A DNA stretch of 56,023 bases, from positions 1-56,023 of the forward strand of contig NZ_JAKSYD010000157.1 of assembly GCF_022829605.1 (NCBI RefSeq), written 5' to 3'. The notes beneath the pieces were generated by a model. It was not told where the DNA came from. It worked only from the letters and a program-made list of their open reading frames with translations, and did no database searches. Position numbers and translations under genes: made by a program. Source of the stretch: Methylobacterium sp. E-065 (lineage in GTDB: Bacteria; Pseudomonadota; Alphaproteobacteria; Rhizobiales; Beijerinckiaceae). Shown here piece by piece: positions 16,274 to 24,937 of this stretch (its first letter is position 1; every line of letters starts with the position of its first letter).

Positions 16274-17578
16274 TCAGGCCGCGTTGGATCCGGCGACGAG
16301 GCGGTCCAGCGTTCCGAGGATCACCGCCGGCGTATCGATCGCCGCCATATCCGCCGCGATCGCCCGCGCGCGCTCGGCGAAGGACGGCTCGGCCAGAACC
16401 CGATCGACCGCCGCGCGCAGGTCTCGAGCCTCTGGCCGCTGCGACGGGATCTCGATGCCGACGCCCGACCACGCCACCCGGGCACCGACCTCGGCCTTGT
16501 CCTCGGTGCGCCCCGCCGCCACGATCGGGACGCCGGCTTGAAGCGCCAGCTGCACAGTCCCGTAACCGCCATTGGTGACCAGCACGTCGACCTTCGGCAG
16601 GAGCACCGCGAAATCGAGGAACTCCGCAAGCCGGGCGTTCCTCGGGATCGGTCCGCGCACGTTTCCGATCGGCCGGAAGCCGGTGGTGACGAGCACCAGG
16701 AGGTCGTCGCGCGTGCCGAGCGCCGATAGAGTCGGCTCGATCAGTTCGCCGAAATCGGCGTTGGCGACCGTCCCCTGGGTCACGAGCACGACCGGCTTGG
16801 ACCCGTCGAGTTCGCCCCACCAGTCCGGCAAGGCAGCGTCCCGCTGCGGGGGAGGGGGCAAAGCGCCGACGAACCGGACGTGATCGGGCAGGCCCCCGAA
16901 ATCGTACTCGAACGCCGGTACGGTCGTCTGAAGGAAGGCGTCGGCCATGAGATGGCGCGAATGCAGCACCGCGCACGGCAACGGCGGCAGGCCCATCCCG
17001 GCGAGCTTGGCATCCGCGTAAGCGCGGACCGGCGCACCGAAGACACGTTCGGCTTCGATCGCGATGGCCGCGTATGCCGCACGCGCCGCCGCGTCGCGGG
17101 CCGGCGGCAACCCGATCATGGTGGGAGCCCCGTCCGGCCTGTCGGCCACCATGATGGTGATGCTGCAGGCGACGATCGGTGGCCGGGGCGTCCCCTCGTC
17201 CAGGAACACGGCCGTCGCGCCGAAGAACAGATCGTCGACGACGATGATGTCGGGACGTTCGGACGCGATGATCCTGCGCAGCGTTTCGGCCTGCGGCGGC
17301 ATCGGGTCGAGGAAGATCCGCTCGAAATTGTAGCGGAGCTGCTCCGGGCCTGGGGGGAGACTTGCGCGCTCGGGCAACACGTCCTCGATCCGCGTGAAGT
17401 CGATGTCGGCGCCGGCGGCAAGCGGCAGGAAGCGTGCGCCGGACCTTTCGACGGACGGACGGAGGTATCCGGCCGTGGCCACCAGCGCCTCGTCGCCGCG
17501 CGCCAGGGCCATGCGCGCGATAGCCAGCAGCGGATTCAGGTGGCCGGCGGCCGGCGTAGCGGCAAAGAGGATTTTCAT
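16274..17578 (-). CDS. GT1-family glycosyltransferase (UGT/MGT type), second copy
   Basis: 434 residues. Starts MKILFAATPAAGHLNPLLAIA, the standard GT1 acceptor-lobe opening, and has the donor-lobe motifs VTQGTVAN, VTNGGYGTVQLALQAGVP and TEDKAEVGARV. Clearly related in fold to the glycosyltransferase at 8575 but from a different subgroup: the signature loop and length differ. Predicted to glycosylate a small hydrophobic molecule in the cytoplasm. It stands alone on the minus strand. A dyad at 17725-17740 in its upstream region resembles one before the P450 gene, hinting at joint control. Confidence 0.85.
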   Translation of the reverse strand: MKILFAATPAAGHLNPLLAIARMALARGDEALVATAGYLRPSVERSGARFLPLAAGADIDFTRIEDVLPERASLPPGPEQLRYNFERIFLDPMPPQAETLRRIIASERPDIIVVDDLFFGATAVFLDEGTPRPPIVACSITIMVADRPDGAPTMIGLPPARDAAARAAYAAIAIEAERVFGAPVRAYADAKLAGMGLPPLPCAVLHSRHLMADAFLQTTVPAFEYDFGGLPDHVRFVGALPPPPQRDAALPDWWGELDGSKPVVLVTQGTVANADFGELIEPTLSALGTRDDLLVLVTTGFRPIGNVRGPIPRNARLAEFLDFAVLLPKVDVLVTNGGYGTVQLALQAGVPIVAAGRTEDKAEVGARVAWSGVGIEIPSQRPEARDLRAAVDRVLAEPSFAERARAIAADMAAIDTPAVILGTLDRLVAGSNAA

Positions 17579-18056
17579 GCGGGACCCGTGACGGCGACAG
17601 AGCAGATTCTGTTCGGTCGCGCGCGCTGCACGGTTCCGTGCCGGGGCGGTGAACGACGATCTCTGCTCCTGCCGGGGGGTCTGCGCCCGGCGTATGACCG
17701 CAGCGTTTCGCCGATCGGCGATAGGGTTACAGGCGTAACCTCGGACGACCGGGCCTGCGCCGTTGCCTTGCAGCGGATCTGGTGTTCCTCCCAGAGGCGT
17801 CCGCCACCCAATCTCGCGAGACGACGCGTCGTAATCGCATGACGTTGAGGTTGGGCCGTCAGCTTTTCAGCGCTCCTGCTCCGAAGCGGACAGGTCACGC
17901 ACGGTCGAACTACGCGATGCCGGATCGCCGGCGGGTGCAAAACCTGTCGTTCGGGTCTACGCCCTTCGCGGCGGCATCGTCAGTTCTGGCAGCTTCTCGA
18001 AAGCGGACGTTTAAATCTTTCGTCGTGGATCAGGGACAGCCTGTGGCCATTGCATA
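17579..18056. other. 478-bp intergenic region with a dyad element
   Basis: Upstream of the glycosyltransferase (minus) and downstream of the transporter gene (minus). No open frame here has a ribosome-binding site or known domain. The only feature I can support is the inverted repeat at 17725-17740. Confidence 0.4.
17725..17740 (-). promoter_or_regulatory. Inverted repeat GGTTAC-N4-GTAACC
   Basis: GGTTAC and GTAACC are perfect complements separated by AGGC, a size and symmetry typical of TetR or MerR-like dimer sites. It is 147 bp upstream of the glycosyltransferase start. A related GTTAT-N4-GTAACC lies before the P450 gene. Confidence 0.4.
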
Positions 18057-19112
18057 TCACTGCGCCAGCGTGCGCAATTCCCCTCGAATGAAGCCGAGCA
18101 GGGTTCGGGCGAGCAGCCATGCGATCACCGCGGTTGCGAGCGCAAGCAGGGCGAGGGCGAGGCTGTCGATCCCCAGCCCCGGTTGCGCCGTCGCGATCCG
18201 CAAGGCTGCGACCGCTGCTGCGGCGAGTGGGAAGCTCACGCCCCACCACGATACGCGGAACGGGCAGCTCCAACCGAGCCGAGCGAGCTTCGGCAGCAGC
18301 ACGGCGAGGAGGAACAGTGCGATCGAGAACAGGGCCACCGCGAAGAGATCCACCGTGCCCGTCGTGGCGAGATAGGCCGAGCAGCCGACGGCGGAGGGCG
18401 CGACGAGGATCAGAAGCGACGGCTGCAGGGCGGGGGGAAGCGGCGTCTCGAACAGCAGGCGCGACAGGATCATCGTGGTCAGGGGCACGGCGAAGAACAG
18501 CCCCACGGCCAGCGCGAAGACCATCTCGCCCTGCATCGGCGGCAGGCCGAGCACCGGAACGGCAAGAGGCACGTCGAGGAGGCCGACCACCGGCACGATC
18601 CAGGCCGGCGTGGCATGCGCGGCCTGCTGCCGGTCGCTGAGCCATCGGGTCACGACCCACCACGCGAACACCGTCATGCCGAGGGCGCCGGCGATCCAGA
18701 GCAGGCGCGCAAGGGTGAGGCTCAGGGGCGCCACGGGGATCGGCAGGAGGAGCAGGCTGATCAGCGGCGTGCCGAACAGGTTGCCGGCGATGGGATGGCG
18801 GAACTCGGCCCGCACCGCCGGGCCGGCGATGACGGCCTTGGCGGCGTAGCCCGTCGCCACGGCGACGAAGGTGGCGCAGGCGATCAGCCCGATGGCCCCG
18901 CCGAGCCAGAGGGGGACACCGTACCGGGCGTGCGCCAGCGTCCAGGCGATGCTCAGGCCGGTCAAGCCCATCACCGCCGCGAACAGGCCGACGGGCAGGG
19001 CCTCGACCTGCCGCCAGCCGCCCGGACCCTTCGATCGCTCCGGCGGGCGATGGGCGGTCAGGGTGGCTTCGGAGGCCGACGTGCCTTGCTCTTCCGCGAC
19101 GACCTGCAGCAT
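18057..19112 (-). CDS. SLAC1/TehA-family (TDT) transporter
   Basis: About 351 residues from the ATG at 19112, with ten hydrophobic segments. After a ~40-residue polar N-terminus the first helix reads VGLFAAVMGLTGLSIAW, the typical start of the voltage-dependent anion channel/C4-dicarboxylate transporter family (TehA, Mae1, SLAC1). The family moves anions such as dicarboxylates, sulfite or nitrate; the substrate is not predictable here. AAGGA precedes the ATG; a GTG six codons upstream (19130) is possible. Not overlapping with iorB; separate transcription is likely. Confidence 0.8.
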   Translation of the reverse strand: MLQVVAEEQGTSASEATLTAHRPPERSKGPGGWRQVEALPVGLFAAVMGLTGLSIAWTLAHARYGVPLWLGGAIGLIACATFVAVATGYAAKAVIAGPAVRAEFRHPIAGNLFGTPLISLLLLPIPVAPLSLTLARLLWIAGALGMTVFAWWVVTRWLSDRQQAAHATPAWIVPVVGLLDVPLAVPVLGLPPMQGEMVFALAVGLFFAVPLTTMILSRLLFETPLPPALQPSLLILVAPSAVGCSAYLATTGTVDLFAVALFSIALFLLAVLLPKLARLGWSCPFRVSWWGVSFPLAAAAVAALRIATAQPGLGIDSLALALLALATAVIAWLLARTLLGFIRGELRTLAQ

Positions 19113-19337
19113 CGATCCTTCGTCCTCCACGCAGACTCCGTAGGCCAGTACTGTCAGCCGAGACCGTATCGGATGGCCGACATCCGGCGGGACGGGTTCG
19201 GGTCGAGGTGGAACCGGGCGCCCTCGTTAGCCTGCCCGAATGCGGTCTCGGGTATCGACGGGATCGACACGATCTTATCCGAGGAGGCGCCCGTCGCGAG
19301 CGCCCTGCCTGTGTGCTCTGCCATGGCGGATCCCGCG

Positions 19338-21560
19338 TCAGGCGGCTGAGAGTTTCGCGTTGGCCACCGGCAACGCGCGGATCCGCTGGCCGGTGAGCGC
19401 CGCGATGGCGTTGAGAACCGCGGGCGGCACGCCCGGCAGGCCCGGCTCGCCGACGCCGCCCATCGGCGCGCCGCTCTCGACGATGCGGACGTGGACCTTC
19501 GGCATGTGCTCGCGGCGCAGAATCGGATAGGTGTCGTAGTTCCGCGATTGCCGCACGCCGTCGCGGTAGACGATCTGCTCGAACAGGACCGAGGACAGGC
19601 CGAGCGCAGCCGCCGACTCCACCTGCGCCTTGACGATGGCCGGGTTCACGATGCTGCCAGGGTCGAACGCGATCCAGAGGTTGTGGACGCGGGCCTCGCC
19701 GCCCTCCACCGAGACCTCCGCGATGGTCGCGGTCTCCGATCCGAAGGGCGAGGCCATGGCGATACCCCGGGCGCGCATTCCATCGTCCGTGCGGTAGGGC
19801 CCGCGCTGCCAGCCACCGGACAGCTCCGCCACCGCCGAGAGCAGCGTGCGGTGCCGGGCGCTGCCCTGGAGGAGCGCCATGCGCAGCGCGAACGGATCCT
19901 GCCCGCCGGCCTGGGCGATCTCGTCGAGGAAGCTCTCGTAGAACGCGTCGTTCATCGAGTGGCCGACGGAGCGCCAGAAGGCGATGTTCACCGGGTGGGC
20001 GACCTTCGTGAAGGTCATGCGCCTGTTCGGCACCGCGTAGGGCTTTTCGACGATGCCCTCGACCGCGGACGGGTCGACGGGGGTCTGCATCATCATGCTG
20101 AAGTAGCGGCCGATCGGGCCTTCCCCCACCGTCCGTACCTCGAGCGCCGTCGGCTGCCCCGCCCGATCGAGGGCGGCGCGGAAGCGGCTGAAGCTCAGCG
20201 GGCGCACGGCGTCGCGGGCGAATTCCTCCTCCCGCGACCACAGCACCTTCACGGGGCGGCCGGTGGCCTTGGCGAGCAGGATCGCCTGCGGGAACGGGTT
20301 GCCCGCATCGTAGGTGAAATGGCGGCCGAAGAAGCCGCCGAGCATCGGCGAGTGGATGCGGACCTGGGCCGGCTGCAGCCCGGCCACCTTCGCCGAGACC
20401 GCCTGGAACACCTCCGGCATCTGGTTCGGGAGCCAGACGTCGAGGGTGCTGTCGCTGTCGAAGCGCGCGATGGCGGAGGGCGGTTCCAGCTGCCCGTGGG
20501 CGAGGTAGGGTGCCTCGTAATCGGCCTCCACCACCTTGGCGGCTTTGGCGAAGGCGGCGGCGACATCGCCCTCCGCCTCGGCCACATGGCCCGGTTCGGC
20601 CGAGGTCTTGAGGGCCGCGAGCATCCCCTCGGACGAGAAATCCGCCGCGACCGTGTCGATGCCGCTGGGCTTGCCCGCCGACCATTCGACCGTCAGCGCC
20701 TCGACGGCCTTGCGCGCCCGCCACCAGCTGTCGGCGGCCACCGCCACTGCGCCCGGCAGGCGGTGGACCGAATGGACGCCCGGCATCGCCTTCACCTCGG
20801 CCTCGTTGGCGAGGGTCATCGGATCCGTGCCGAGGCGCGGCGCGTGCTGCACGGCGGCGTACAGCATGCCCTCGACCTTCTGATCGATGGCGTAGATCGC
20901 CCGGCCCGTGGACTTGTCGCGCACGTCGATCCGGGGAACGGGTTGGCGGATGTAGCGGAACGTCGCCGGATCGCGCAGGGGGACGGATTCGTTCGGCTTG
21001 AGCTTCAGGGCGTCGGCCGCGAGGCCGCCGTAAGTGAGTGAGCGGTTCGTGGCCGCGTGCAGCACCACCCCGTCGCGCGTGGTGAGGTCGCTGTCCTGCA
21101 CCTTGAGTTTGGCCGCCGCCGCGCGGATCATCAGGTCGCGGGCCGTCGCGCCGAGGCGGCGCATGGTCTCGTAGCTCGATCGGGTCGAGAAGCTGCCGCC
21201 GGTCATGCGGATCCCGTTGACGACGGCGTAGTCCGGGCCGGGCGGCGCGCATTCCACGACGAAGCGGGAGGGCGGCACGTCGAGTTCCTCGCCGACGATC
21301 TGCGCCATGCCGGTGGCGATGCCCTGGCCGCCCTCCACGAAGGGGCTGAGTAGCTTGATGGTGCCGTCCGGGTGGATCTCTAGGAAGGCGGCCACCCGCG
21401 ACCCGGGCTTCGGCGCGAGGGCGCCCGCACCCTCGGCGGGACCCTGCGCCTCGGCGCGGGCGAGGCGCGCCGGCAGAAGGGCGCTCAGGATGAGGGCGCC
21501 GCCGGCACCGGCGAGGAGGCGGCGGCGGGAGATGGCCACGGGGGGCGGGAGCGGATGCAT
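19338..21560 (-). CDS. iorB: Isoquinoline 1-oxidoreductase-type molybdenum hydroxylase, large subunit
   Basis: 740 residues. The N-terminus has a twin-arginine motif in SRRRLLAGAGGALIL and a cleavable-looking ALA-rich stretch, so the enzyme is exported folded with its cofactor. The rest has the xanthine-dehydrogenase large-subunit repeats: GGGQGIATG-like pterin contact (here EGGQGIATGMAQ), LGGFFGRHF, and the C-terminal GVGEPGLPG with the active-site Glu. It hydroxylates N-heterocycles or oxidises aldehydes in the periplasm with the small [2Fe-2S] subunit encoded just upstream (gap 10 bp). The IorB name follows the single-chain two-domain layout with Tat signal; the substrate may differ. No cytochrome c partner gene is adjacent. 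Confidence 0.85.
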   Translation of the reverse strand: MHPLPPPVAISRRRLLAGAGGALILSALLPARLARAEAQGPAEGAGALAPKPGSRVAAFLEIHPDGTIKLLSPFVEGGQGIATGMAQIVGEELDVPPSRFVVECAPPGPDYAVVNGIRMTGGSFSTRSSYETMRRLGATARDLMIRAAAAKLKVQDSDLTTRDGVVLHAATNRSLTYGGLAADALKLKPNESVPLRDPATFRYIRQPVPRIDVRDKSTGRAIYAIDQKVEGMLYAAVQHAPRLGTDPMTLANEAEVKAMPGVHSVHRLPGAVAVAADSWWRARKAVEALTVEWSAGKPSGIDTVAADFSSEGMLAALKTSAEPGHVAEAEGDVAAAFAKAAKVVEADYEAPYLAHGQLEPPSAIARFDSDSTLDVWLPNQMPEVFQAVSAKVAGLQPAQVRIHSPMLGGFFGRHFTYDAGNPFPQAILLAKATGRPVKVLWSREEEFARDAVRPLSFSRFRAALDRAGQPTALEVRTVGEGPIGRYFSMMMQTPVDPSAVEGIVEKPYAVPNRRMTFTKVAHPVNIAFWRSVGHSMNDAFYESFLDEIAQAGGQDPFALRMALLQGSARHRTLLSAVAELSGGWQRGPYRTDDGMRARGIAMASPFGSETATIAEVSVEGGEARVHNLWIAFDPGSIVNPAIVKAQVESAAALGLSSVLFEQIVYRDGVRQSRNYDTYPILRREHMPKVHVRIVESGAPMGGVGEPGLPGVPPAVLNAIAALTGQRIRALPVANAKLSAA

Positions 21561-21570
21561 GGCGGGCTCC

Positions 21571-22017
21571 TCAGGCGGCGGCCTGCCGCACGGCGGCGGC
21601 GATGGCGTTGTAGGTTCCGCAGCGGCATAGGTTCGTCATCGCGTCGGCGATGTCGCCGTCGGTCGGGTGCGGCGTCTGCTTGAGCAAAGCGGTTGCAGCC
21701 ATGACCTGGCCGGACTGGCAATAGCCGCATTGCGGAACCTGCAACGCGACCCAGGCCTCCACGACCTTCCGGCCGACGTCGTCCTGCTCGATCGCCTCGA
21801 TGGTGGTGATGGCCTGGGTGCCGACGCTCGCGAGCGGCACCTGGCAGGAGCGGGTCGCCTGCCCGTCGAGATGGACGGTGCAGGCCCCGCACTGGGCGAT
21901 GCCGCAGCCGTATTTCGTGCCTGTCAGGCCGAGCGTGTCGCGCAGGACGAAAAGGAGCGGCGTATCGGGCTCAGCATCGACTGAATAGTGGCGACCATTG
22001 ATCGTCAGGCTCACCAT
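21571..22017 (-). CDS. iorA: [2Fe-2S] small subunit of the molybdenum hydroxylase
   Basis: 148 residues with both iron-sulfur clusters. The plant-ferredoxin type is ligated by Cys38, 43, 46 and 58 (YGCGIAQCGAC). The second, helical one is ligated by Cys97, 100, 131 and 133 (CGYC and CRC). It passes electrons from the molybdenum site of IorB to an acceptor. It has no signal of its own and presumably rides out with IorB through the Tat pathway. First gene of the iorA-iorB pair. The GlxA-type regulator lies directly upstream on the same strand. Confidence 0.9.
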   Translation of the reverse strand: MVSLTINGRHYSVDAEPDTPLLFVLRDTLGLTGTKYGCGIAQCGACTVHLDGQATRSCQVPLASVGTQAITTIEAIEQDDVGRKVVEAWVALQVPQCGYCQSGQVMAATALLKQTPHPTDGDIADAMTNLCRCGTYNAIAAAVRQAAA

Positions 22018-22034
22018 GTCTGCGACTCCCCGAC

Positions 22035-22064
22035 CGTAAGCAGTCCCCCAAGGCCATGCTTACG
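22035..22064 (-). promoter_or_regulatory. Spaced inverted repeat in the iorA upstream region
   Basis: CGTAAGC (22035-22041) and GCTTACG (22058-22064) are perfect complements 16 bp apart, 18 bp before the iorA start. The spacing fits two half-sites for an AraC-type dimer, and such a regulator is the next gene upstream. It could also fold as a hairpin in the leader. Confidence 0.3.
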
Positions 22065-22121
22065 CAGCGGTCCCGGCACCCACTACGTCATAGTTGCCTC
22101 GTTTTCGGACATGCTGCGGCG

Positions 22122-23078
22122 TCAGACGACGGCGAGCGGACCGGCCGCCCGGCGGATTGCCCGCGGGACATCGCCCTGGACGCGCAGGAACGCCCGGCGC
22201 ATTCGCTCGCGGTTGGCGAAGCCGGCTGCGGCGGCGATTTCCTCTATGGGCAGGCGGCTCTGCTCCAGCATGTGCTTGGCGGCCTCGACGCGCATGGCCT
22301 CGACGGCCTTGGCCGGCGAGACCCCGGTCTCGGCCCGGAAAGCTCGCGTGAACTGGCGCGGGCTGAGGCAGGCGACCGCCGCGAGGTCGTCCGTCGTCAG
22401 CGAGCGTTGCAGGTTCTGCCGTGCATGGGCGAGGACGCTCTGAATCCGGTCGCTCGGCGCGTCGAAGTCGAGCAGGGCCGAATGCTGGGCCTGCCCCCCG
22501 GCCCGGCGTCGCTCCATGACCAGGCCCCGCGCAACGGTACGGGCGACCGGCCGGCCGTGGTCGCGCTCGACCATGCCGACGGCGAGATCGATGCCCGCCG
22601 ACATGCCGGCGGACGTCCAGAGATTGCCGTCCGCGACGTAGATCTTGTCGATGTCGAGGTCGCAGTCGGGATAGCGCGCGCGGAACTGCGGTGCGTAGCG
22701 CCAGTGGGTCGTGGCGCGCCGCCCGCTCAAGAGGCCGGCATCGGCCAGCGCGAAGGCGCCGAGGCACAGGCCCGCCAGGCGGCGCGTGGAACGGGCCGCC
22801 TCCCGCAGATAGGCGACGAAATCCGAGCTCGGCTCGGGCAGGCTGATGCCCGCAGCGACGATGATCGTGTCGAAGGCGGACGGGTCGCTCAACCGCTCGG
22901 TCGCGACGGCGGGGCCGCATCCCGAGCGAAGGAGTCCGCCTGCCTCCGACAGGACGCGGATGTCATAGGTCGTGTCGGCGACGTATCGGTTGGCGACGGC
23001 AAACGGTGAGGTCACGGCCAAGCCCATGAAGTCGAAATCCGGGCAGAGCACGAGGCCAATGCGGCGGACGCCAGACAT
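22122..23078 (-). CDS. GlxA-type AraC-family transcriptional regulator (DJ-1/PfpI sensor domain)
   Basis: 318 residues. The N-terminal domain (about 8-170) is a DJ-1/PfpI fold with the Cys elbow GLCLGAFALADAGLL. The C-terminal domain (about 215-310) has the two AraC helix-turn-helix units (DLAAVACLSPRQFTRAFRAETG, then EEIAAAAGFANRERMRRAF). The family senses a metabolite and activates a nearby operon. It is directly upstream of iorAB on the same strand with about 100 bp between, so it is the likely regulator of that hydroxylase. The ligand is not predictable. Confidence 0.88.
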   Translation of the reverse strand: MSGVRRIGLVLCPDFDFMGLAVTSPFAVANRYVADTTYDIRVLSEAGGLLRSGCGPAVATERLSDPSAFDTIIVAAGISLPEPSSDFVAYLREAARSTRRLAGLCLGAFALADAGLLSGRRATTHWRYAPQFRARYPDCDLDIDKIYVADGNLWTSAGMSAGIDLAVGMVERDHGRPVARTVARGLVMERRRAGGQAQHSALLDFDAPSDRIQSVLAHARQNLQRSLTTDDLAAVACLSPRQFTRAFRAETGVSPAKAVEAMRVEAAKHMLEQSRLPIEEIAAAAGFANRERMRRAFLRVQGDVPRAIRRAAGPLAVV

Positions 23079-23099
23079 CGCGGAAACCTTTCACCTGCT

Positions 23100-23309
23100 C
23101 CCCATCGCGGGCCGCAGACCGGCAAGGCTTGGGCCGATCGGCAACGCTCCACCGGCCTGACGTCATTCGGCGGCTGCGGCAAGCACGCCCGGAAGGCGTT
23201 CATCCCGTTCACCGGCGACGCGATCGACCTGCGGATCTTCGAATTGGCCGCAGGTGGTGACCGGGCGGTCGTACGCGAAGGCGACACCGCCGTCGGCATC
23301 CTGACGTAG
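23100..23309 (+). pseudogene. Coding-like remnant, family not recognised
   Basis: A plus-strand frame ending with TAG at 23307-23309 has the strong G/C third-position bias of real genes here and a protein-like tail (FGGCGKHARKAFIPFTG, then IDLRIFELAAGGDRAVV). There is no plausible start codon with a ribosome-binding site, and upstream it runs into the regulator gene on the other strand. It looks like the 3' end of a gene whose front has been lost. I cannot name it. Confidence 0.25.
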
Positions 23310-23710
23310 AGGGACTCGGATCGGTGTGTGGCTCGGGACCAGGTCAAGCCGGTCGATGAGATCCGGCCACCCGTCAGCTCACGCTCTCGACCGCACGCCA
23401 ACCTTCAGCTGGTGCCAGGCGCGACGCTGCGCTGCTGACCACGTCACGCGAAGCGTGCCTTCCGCGAACGCGAGATCCGATTGCTCCGCGGCCGCCGCTT
23501 CAACTCGTGCAGGCTGTGAGATGCGGCGCGTCCCCCGGGCGTGTTTGTTCGAAACGTCAATTTTGACACTCGCGGCTACGGACCGCACATCGCGCGGACA
23601 AGTGCCGTCAATACGCGCAACGCCCACCCCGACCTGCAGTCTCTTTAACCTTCCCGTCTCCCATGCGTCGGTCGACAATCGGCCCGTCCTTCACGGGAGC
23701 TTCGGGGTCG
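23310..23710. other. Upstream region of the amide/urea ABC operon
   Basis: 400 bp between the coding-like remnant and the binding-protein gene. No gene found. It should hold the operon promoter; the only notable element is the dyad GTCAA-TT-TTGAC at 23556-23567, which contains a TTGACA sequence. I see no good -10 box at the right distance and no convincing sigma-54 site. Confidence 0.4.
23556..23568 (+). promoter_or_regulatory. Dyad GTCAATTTTGAC overlapping a TTGACA box
   Basis: GTCAA and TTGAC are perfect complements around TT. The right arm overlaps TTGACA (23563-23568), a consensus -35 sequence. Placed about 145 bp before the binding-protein start, this could be an operator covering a promoter, but the matching -10 is poor. 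Confidence 0.3.
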
Positions 23711-24937
23711 ATGACGCATCTCACGCGGCGCAGCTTCGTCGGCACGGCGGCGCTGCTTGCAGCACCAGCCCTCATCCGACCGTCATTCGCGGCCGACACC
23801 GTCAAGCTCGGCTGTCTGTTCTCGTCGTCCGGCACGATGGCCAATCTCGAGGGCCGGCTGAACCACGTGGTCCGGATGGCTGCCGATGAGCTGAACGGGC
23901 GCGGCGGCGTCAACGGCCGCCAGATCGAGGTGGTGACCTCCGATCCCGCTTCAGACTGGCCGCTCTACGCGCAGGTCGGACGGCAGATGCTCCAGCAGGA
24001 CAAGGTCGCGGCCCTGTTCGGCTGCTGGACCTCCGTATCGCGCAAGTCGGTGCTGCCGGTCGTCGAACAGAATGACGGGTTGCTGTTCTATCCGCTTCAC
24101 TTCGAGGGCGATGAGAACTCCAAGAACGTCGTCTACGTGAACTCGCCGCCCGCGAGTTCGGTGCTGCCGGCGGTCGACTACCTGATGGGCCCCGACGGCG
24201 TCGGGGCGAAGCGGTTCTTCATGATCGGTTCGGATTACGTCTGGCCGCGCACGATCAACAAGCAGCTCAAGGGGTACTGGAAGAGCAAGGGCATCCCCGA
24301 GAGCGCATGGCGCGAGGAGTACGTGCCCTTCGGCTTCTCGAACTTCCAGACGCTGGTGAACCAAGTGCGCAGCTTCGCCAGCCAGCCTGGGGGCCAGGCG
24401 ATCGTGGTGCTCACCGTGGTGGGATCCTCGATCCCCGACTTCCTGCGTGAGTTCGCCAACCAGGGCATCAGTGCCACCGACGTGCCGATCCTCGGCCTCG
24501 ACATGGTGGAGGCCGACCTCGAAGGGCTCGACACCGGAAAGCTCGTCGGCCACTTGAATTGCTGGGCCTATCTCCAGGCCGCCAAGGGCGAACGGAACCA
24601 GAAGTTCCTCGCCGACTGGGCCGCCTATGTGATGGCCAAGAACGTCCCGTTCAGCGCCGACACGGTGATCGACCCGATGGTCTCGGCCTATGACAGCGTC
24701 CATCTCTGGGCGCTCGCGGCCGCCAAAGCTGGGTCTTTCGCAGTACCGGAGGTGCGGACAGCCTTTGCGGGTCTGAGCTTCGACGATCCGTCCGGTTACA
24801 CGCTGACTATGACGGGGGAGAACAATTACGTCTCTCGCGGCGTGTTCATCGGCTCGGTCAACGAGAAGCGCGGCTTCGACGCGCTCTGGCAATCCCCGAA
24901 CGCTCCGAAACCGGTCCCGTTCAGCCCCTATGGCTGA
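23711..24937 (+). CDS. Urea/short-amide ABC transporter, periplasmic binding protein (UrtA/FmdD-like)
   Basis: 408 residues from the ATG at 23711 (GGGG 4-7 bases upstream). The N-terminus has a twin-arginine signal (TRRSFVGTAALLAAPALIRPSFA); an ATG 16 codons further up would bury this signal. The mature part is the branched-chain amino-acid/urea binding fold: KLGCLFSSSGTMA, then GCWTSVSRKSVLPV and the NCWAYLQAA segment, as in UrtA and AmiC/FmdD proteins. It captures urea or a short amide in the periplasm for the permeases encoded next. It overlaps the next gene by 8 bp. The terminal amidase in the operon makes formamide or acetamide as likely as urea. Confidence 0.88.
   Translation: MTHLTRRSFVGTAALLAAPALIRPSFAADTVKLGCLFSSSGTMANLEGRLNHVVRMAADELNGRGGVNGRQIEVVTSDPASDWPLYAQVGRQMLQQDKVAALFGCWTSVSRKSVLPVVEQNDGLLFYPLHFEGDENSKNVVYVNSPPASSVLPAVDYLMGPDGVGAKRFFMIGSDYVWPRTINKQLKGYWKSKGIPESAWREEYVPFGFSNFQTLVNQVRSFASQPGGQAIVVLTVVGSSIPDFLREFANQGISATDVPILGLDMVEADLEGLDTGKLVGHLNCWAYLQAAKGERNQKFLADWAAYVMAKNVPFSADTVIDPMVSAYDSVHLWALAAAKAGSFAVPEVRTAFAGLSFDDPSGYTLTMTGENNYVSRGVFIGSVNEKRGFDALWQSPNAPKPVPFSPYG

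Noticed and set aside
17980..21252. 1090-codon minus-strand frame across iorB and the transporter gene
   Set aside because: Low-complexity Arg/Gly/Pro sequence with no motif; the molybdenum hydroxylase and transporter are unmistakable in other frames.
23420..23445. Sigma-54 promoter for the amide operon
   Set aside because: GG and GC doublets are present but spacing and flanking bases do not fit TGGCAC-N5-TTGC.
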